Assembly: GCA_001783465.1 (NCBI GenBank)
Contig: MFMI01000014.1
Coordinates: forward strand, 9,535-20,284
Direction: 5' to 3'
From: Candidatus Kaiserbacteria bacterium RIFCSPLOWO2_02_FULL_54_13
Lineage (GTDB): Bacteria; Patescibacteriota; Minisyncoccia; Phycocordibacterales; Phycocordibacteraceae
Length of the DNA: 10,750 nucleotides
Position numbers and translations under genes: made by a program. Below the pieces are notes generated by a model. It searched no databases and was not told the DNA's origin. It saw only the letters and a program-made list of their open reading frames with translations. How positions within the stretch are numbered: the first letter of the stretch is position 1; the number at the start of each line of letters is the position of its first letter. Below are positions 7,545 through 10,750 of this stretch, piece by piece.

Positions 7545-7613
7545 GCGGTAGCCAATTTCGGGCAGCGCTCCGGGCCGCTCGGCCAAGTCTAACTACCCGA
7601 AATTGGCTGCCGC
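7545..7613. repeat. 21-bp inverted repeat between valS and prsW
   Basis: Arms 7545-7565 and 7593-7613 are reverse complements with two mismatches; the cores AGCCAATTTCGGG and CCCGAAATTGGCT are perfect. The 27-base loop contains a smaller GGCCG/CGGCC hairpin. It fills nearly all of the gap between the valS stop and the prsW promoter. It may fold the end of the valS message, but no U run follows on the minus strand. A dispersed palindromic element is equally likely. Confidence 0.7.
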
Positions 7614-7614
7614 T

Positions 7615-9714
7615 TCAGGCTGGCCATTTGGCGACCATCAAGAACTTTGCATCTTTGGTCGGCAGGGACTGGTAGATTTCTTCGGTAATAAACGGCATAA
7701 AGGGGTGTAAAAGCTTGAGTGCGTTTTCAAGAATATAGTGAAGTGTTTCTCTATACTCTGGCTTACCCTTACTCTCTTCAATTATTTCCGCGGCGAAACG
7801 GCTCCAGATATAATGGTAAAGCTTCTCTGCAACCAGGTACATCCGGTAGTTTTCCAAATCGTTCGTCACATCTCTTGCGAGCGTGTCAAACTCGTCCTTG
7901 AGTTTAGGTATGGGTTCTCCTGTGCGCTCCTGCGAGAGTACAAACCGCGCGATGTTCCAGAGCTTGTTTGCGAAATGCTTGTAGCCCTTTACCTTGTCCT
8001 CACTGATGCGCATATCGGTCCCTGGCGTGTTGCCGACCACGAGCGCCATCCTTGTAGCATCCGCACCGAACTTCGCCGCGACATCAACCGGATTAAGAAC
8101 ATTCCCAAGCGACTTCGTCATTTTACGCCCTTGCGCGTCGCGGACGAGTCCGTGCAGATAGACCGTTTTGAAGGGAATCGCGCCGAGCGTGAATTCGGTC
8201 ATCAGTATCATCCGCATAACCCAGAAAGGGAGGATGTCATACCCCGTTTCAAGCACGTCGGTCGGATGATACGTTTTAAAATCATTCGTTTGTTCGGGCC
8301 AGCCGAGCGTAGAGAAGGTCCAGAGGCCTGAAGAGAACCACGTATCAAGCGTGTCCTCGTCTTGCGTCCATCCGTCTTCCTTCGGCTCAATGCCCACCGA
8401 AATATCCTCGCCCTTGTACCAGACCGGTATGCGGTGGCCATACCAGATTTGCCGGCTGATGCACCAGTCGCGCAGATTCTCAACCCAGTGGAAATAGGTC
8501 TTTTCAAAATAGTCCGGAATGATTTTGATGGCGCTAGTACGCACCGGTTCGGTCACGAGTTCCTTCAACGTCTTGTTGCGGCCGGGGACTTGTTTGTTCA
8601 CCTCTATAAACCACTGCAATTTCGGCAACGGCTCTATGATGCCGCCAGTGCGCTCGGCGGTTGCGACATTCTGTGTAATGTCCTCCTCTTTCTCAAGTAG
8701 CCCTTCGCTTGTGAGCCATTCTACAACTATTTCGCGCGCCTCGGTAGTCTTCTTGTCTTTGAGGCGACCCGCGACCGTCATCTTCGCGTATTCATTTATC
8801 ACGATGACTTCGTGCGAGAGCAGATGCCGGTCGGCTACCTCCCAGTCGGTGTGACTGTGCGCCGGCGTGAGACCGACTGCTCCGGTGCCGAAGACAGGGT
8901 CAACCTCTTTGTCAGCGACTATTTTGATGTGGATGGGCACGTCGCAGAAGACGGCGTCATACTCTTTGCCGACAAACGCTTTGTAGCGCGCATCATCCGG
9001 ATGCACGGCAACGCCGACATCGCCGACCTTCGTTTCAGGACGCGTGGTCGCGACGGGGATGGGGAAGTCCTTGCTGTAGCGGAAGGTGTAGAGCTTGGCA
9101 GGGCGTTCTTCGTAGACAATTTCGTCATCTGAAATAGTGGTTTGTCCCTTCGGGTCCCAATTAACGATGCGCAGACCGCGATAAATAAGGCCGGCATCAT
9201 ACATCATCTTGAATACTTTATTAACCGCGCGAGTGCGCGTTTCGTCAAGTGTGAATGCCTCACGCGACCAATCAAGCGAGGCGCCCATCACTTTCAGCTG
9301 GCTCACGATAGTGTCGTGGCTCTCTGCCGCGAATGCGTGGATGCGCTTCAGTAATCCTTCGCGCCCGAGGTCGTGGCGGTTGAGCCCCTCATCTTTCTTT
9401 ACTTGTTTCTCAACGACCGATTGTGTCGCGATAGCGGCGTGGTCGGTGCCGGGGACCCAGAGCGTGCGGAAGCCGCGCATGCGCTTGTAGCGGATGAAGA
9501 TGTCCTCAATGGCGAGCATCAGCGCGTGGCCCATATGGAGCCGCCCCGTCACGTTTGGCGGCGGGAGCACGATGGAGTAGGGCGGGGCATCTGCCTCGGT
9601 GACACTCTGCTTCACGCATTCGTCAGGATTAAAAAGACCGCTTGTTTCCCACGCTTCATATATCCGTCCCTCTGTCGCGGCCGAGTCGTAGGGCTTCAGA
9701 AACTTTTCAGGCAT
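7615..9714 (-). CDS. valS: Valyl-tRNA synthetase, compact form
   Basis: Class I synthetase that charges tRNA-Val with valine. The HIGH motif is HMGH at residues 60-63, inside LPPPNVTGRLHMGHA. The CP1 editing domain carries TTRPET and GTGAVGLTPAHSHTDWE, which are needed to clear mischarged threonine. KMTKS is at about 531-535, followed by the anticodon-binding helical domain. The protein ends at residue 699 with ITEEIYQSLP and a short tail, whereas common bacterial ValRS has about 880-950 residues. The C-terminal coiled-coil arm is missing. The frame is open to a TTG at 9732. ATG 9714 is preferred because it gives the usual MPEKFLKPYD start and lies eight bases after an extended -10. It is downstream of tsaD, with a 60-base gap. 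Confidence 0.93.
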   Translation of the reverse strand: MPEKFLKPYDSAATEGRIYEAWETSGLFNPDECVKQSVTEADAPPYSIVLPPPNVTGRLHMGHALMLAIEDIFIRYKRMRGFRTLWVPGTDHAAIATQSVVEKQVKKDEGLNRHDLGREGLLKRIHAFAAESHDTIVSQLKVMGASLDWSREAFTLDETRTRAVNKVFKMMYDAGLIYRGLRIVNWDPKGQTTISDDEIVYEERPAKLYTFRYSKDFPIPVATTRPETKVGDVGVAVHPDDARYKAFVGKEYDAVFCDVPIHIKIVADKEVDPVFGTGAVGLTPAHSHTDWEVADRHLLSHEVIVINEYAKMTVAGRLKDKKTTEAREIVVEWLTSEGLLEKEEDITQNVATAERTGGIIEPLPKLQWFIEVNKQVPGRNKTLKELVTEPVRTSAIKIIPDYFEKTYFHWVENLRDWCISRQIWYGHRIPVWYKGEDISVGIEPKEDGWTQDEDTLDTWFSSGLWTFSTLGWPEQTNDFKTYHPTDVLETGYDILPFWVMRMILMTEFTLGAIPFKTVYLHGLVRDAQGRKMTKSLGNVLNPVDVAAKFGADATRMALVVGNTPGTDMRISEDKVKGYKHFANKLWNIARFVLSQERTGEPIPKLKDEFDTLARDVTNDLENYRMYLVAEKLYHYIWSRFAAEIIEESKGKPEYRETLHYILENALKLLHPFMPFITEEIYQSLPTKDAKFLMVAKWPA

Positions 9715-9722
9715 TGCCTTAA

Positions 9723-9731
9723 AATATAGCA
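9723..9731 (-). promoter_or_regulatory. Extended -10 promoter of valS
   Basis: On the minus strand TGCTATATT fits TGn-TATATT and ends eight bases before ATG 9714, consistent with a nearly leaderless valS message. A weak AAGG lies four bases before the ATG and could be a Shine-Dalgarno remnant, but it is inside the expected leader limit. Confidence 0.45.
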
Positions 9732-9751
9732 AATTACGACCGATTTTGCCT

Positions 9752-9789
9752 GCCCCGTGAGATGGCGTCTGCGCTTATCTCACTGGGGC
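9752..9789 (-). terminator. Hairpin at the end of tsaD, possible weak terminator
   Basis: GCCCCGTGAGAT (9752-9763) pairs with ATCTCACTGGGGC (9777-9789) with one bulged base and a 13-base loop. It overlaps the last codons and stop of tsaD. On the minus strand it is followed by AGGCAAAAT rather than a U run, so it may only stabilise the message end. Classified as a terminator with low confidence. Confidence 0.4.
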
Positions 9790-10750
9790 GAGTGAAAGGT
9801 TGCCGCTTGCGACAGTGTCAGGAGCGAACTCTTCGCGGCGCGCGCGATAGTAGCCGGCGAGCGCAATCATAATGGCGTTGTCGGTTGTTAAACTGGAGGC
9901 TGGAATCCGGAGACTGGAATCTGGAAATTCAGAAGCCATCTTTTCTTGAAATACCCGCCGGATGTGCGTGTTCGCGGAGACGCCGCCGCCGAGCACGAGC
10001 GTCTGCGCGCCGGTCTCCCTAAGCGCCTGTGACGTCTTCTTCCACAGCACCTCGGCGATGGCGTTCTCAAATTCGTGCGCGATAGCTTTTTTATCCGCTT
10101 TCGAAATATCCCTATCTTTAGACGGTCGTCCATTCATAGGGAGATTGTTTTTTAAGAGGTACAGCACGGCTGTTTTCAATCCCGCGAACGAGAAGTCGCA
10201 GGTGCCCGAGTCAATCATCGGCCGCGGTAGTGCGAACTTCTGCCAAGGGGCGCCCTTGGCTGCCAAGGGCGCCCCTTGGCGAACGACCTCGGCGAGGCGG
10301 GATATCTCGGGTCCGCCCGGATAGGGGAGCCCGAGCATGCGCGCAACCTTGTCAAAGGCCTCGCCGACCGCGTCGTCGCGCGTTTGCCCGACAAGTTCGT
10401 ATGCAAGCCACTCCTTCATCAGCACGAGCTCGGTATGCCCGCCCGAGATAAGGAGGGCGAGTACCGGCATCTCCACGTTTTTGACCTCTAATTTTTCAGT
10501 TTGAGATTTGTTTGATTCTTCGTGCTTCGTGCTTGATGCTTCTACCCGAGCTAGGGCAGCAAGTATATGCCCCTCCATATGGTTCACCGCGATGATCGGC
10601 TTGCCCCAGAGGAGCGCGAGCGCTTTGGCGAAATTGATGCCAACCCAGAGCGCGGGCTCAAGGCCGGGACCGGTCGTCACTGCAATGATATCTATCTTGG
10701 GCGGCTCGCACCCGGATACGAAATCAAAAAATGTTTCAGAGAGGCCGGAT
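9775..10750 (-). CDS. tsaD: TsaD, tRNA t6A modification protein (partial, N-terminus outside window)
   Basis: TsaD (Kae1/YgjD) transfers threonylcarbamoyl to A37 of ANN-decoding tRNAs together with TsaB and TsaE. The frame is open to the window edge, where it reads SGLSETFFDFVSG, so the N-terminal part is missing. The family line IDIIAVTTGPGLEPALWVG follows. Metal-binding HMEGH (two His), LLISGGHTELV, GEAFDKVARMLGLPYPGGP, FALPRPM, DFSFAGLKT, GGVSAN and TTDNA (metal-binding Asp) are all present in order. Three extra segments interrupt conserved regions: EASSTKHEESNKSQTEKLE after HMEGH, RQGAPLAAKGAPW after PGGP, and SEFPDSSLRIPASS before TTDNA. All three come from DNA repeats, and the frame stays open through each. 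The GTG at 10680 is an internal Val codon, not the start. Confidence 0.95.
   Translation of the reverse strand, partial: SGLSETFFDFVSGCEPPKIDIIAVTTGPGLEPALWVGINFAKALALLWGKPIIAVNHMEGHILAALARVEASSTKHEESNKSQTEKLEVKNVEMPVLALLISGGHTELVLMKEWLAYELVGQTRDDAVGEAFDKVARMLGLPYPGGPEISRLAEVVRQGAPLAAKGAPWQKFALPRPMIDSGTCDFSFAGLKTAVLYLLKNNLPMNGRPSKDRDISKADKKAIAHEFENAIAEVLWKKTSQALRETGAQTLVLGGGVSANTHIRRVFQEKMASEFPDSSLRIPASSLTTDNAIMIALAGYYRARREEFAPDTVASGNLSLAPVR
9891..9925. repeat. 14-bp direct tandem repeat in tsaD
   Basis: GGCTGGAATCCGGA (9898-9911) and GACTGGAATCTGGA (9912-9925) match at 12 of 14 positions, preceded by a half unit AACTGGA (9891-9897). It encodes PDSSLRIPASSL on the minus strand, just before the conserved TTDNA metal-binding motif, where most TsaD proteins have a short variable loop. 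Confidence 0.7.
10242..10280. repeat. 39-bp perfect palindrome inside tsaD
   Basis: GCCAAGGGGCGCCCTTGGC (10242-10260) and its exact reverse complement (10262-10280) are separated by a single T. Each arm is also nearly palindromic (CCAAGGG/CCCTTGG), so the structure is nested. It encodes QGAPLAAKGAPW in frame, between the PGGP and FALPRPM motifs of TsaD, where relatives have only a few residues. This is a dispersed-repeat candidate. Confidence 0.85.
10522..10542 (-). repeat. GAAGCAC heptad repeat inside tsaD
   Basis: Read on the minus strand, three heptads run GAAGCAT, CAAGCAC, GAAGCAC and then GAAGAATC. They encode ASSTKHEES, just after the HMEGH metal-binding motif. The heptad matches the lepA repeat at 2116-2143, and the encoded peptide shares STK(Y/H)E with it. 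Confidence 0.75.

Noticed and set aside
9715..9732. TTG at 9732 as the valS start
   Set aside because: The six extra residues overlap the extended -10 box, and ATG 9714 gives the usual MPEKFLKPYD beginning.
10678..10680. GTG as the tsaD start
   Set aside because: The frame and TsaD similarity (IDIIAV before TTGPGLEP) continue upstream to the window edge, so this is an internal Val codon.

Overview
The window is most likely from a bacterium of the Patescibacteria (Candidate Phyla Radiation), probably a Parcubacteria-like lineage with moderately high GC. This is inferred from several traits seen together: a DUF2914 membrane protein, a tiny FtsB/DivIC-like protein and a small one-helix protein; a ValRS of only about 699 residues; tRNA genes without an encoded CCA; start codons 5 to 9 bases after a -10 box with no Shine-Dalgarno sequence; and many short palindromic or tandem repeats inside genes. 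TGA is used as a normal stop (lepA-coupled murJ, prsW, valS), so there is no sign of the UGA-glycine code of some relatives. No plasmid, phage, CRISPR or insertion sequence with a transposase is present.

Layout. Plus strand, 1-6305: the end of an unknown gene; murJ (lipid II flippase family) overlapping lepA (EF4 GTPase) by ATGA; an FtsB/DivIC-like septum protein; tRNA-Gly(CCC); a glutaredoxin; tRNA-Arg(CCU); a one-helix small protein; tRNA-Phe(GAA); and a DUF2914 multi-span membrane protein starting 5 bases after tRNA-Phe. Minus strand, 10750-6306: tsaD (cut by the window edge), valS, prsW-family protease and a small heat shock protein, the last two overlapping by ATGA. The two blocks converge at 6305/6306 with no gap, and a hairpin followed by U6 for the minus-strand operon lies inside the last codons of the DUF2914 gene. 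No gene-free stretch exceeds 300 bases.

Most genes serve translation (lepA, valS, tsaD and three tRNAs) and envelope building (murJ, FtsB-like, DUF2914). prsW with hsp20 looks like a small membrane/protein stress unit, and glutaredoxin handles thiol redox.

The most striking feature is the repeat content. At least four repeat families lie in frame inside or at the edges of conserved genes. A 78-bp element with 13-bp perfect terminal inverted repeats and a 4-bp flanking duplication splits the glutaredoxin start; removing it restores an ordinary start, ATG-GAT-AAA-AAC. A 20-bp palindrome forms the end of the same protein. GAAGYAC heptad repeats form matching insertions (STKYE / STKHE) in LepA and TsaD. 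A 39-bp palindrome is inserted in TsaD. The N-terminal extension and internal insert of LepA together account for its excess over the usual family length. This resembles the Rickettsia palindromic elements, but the sequences look unrelated and the carrier is probably a reduced-genome Patescibacterium.
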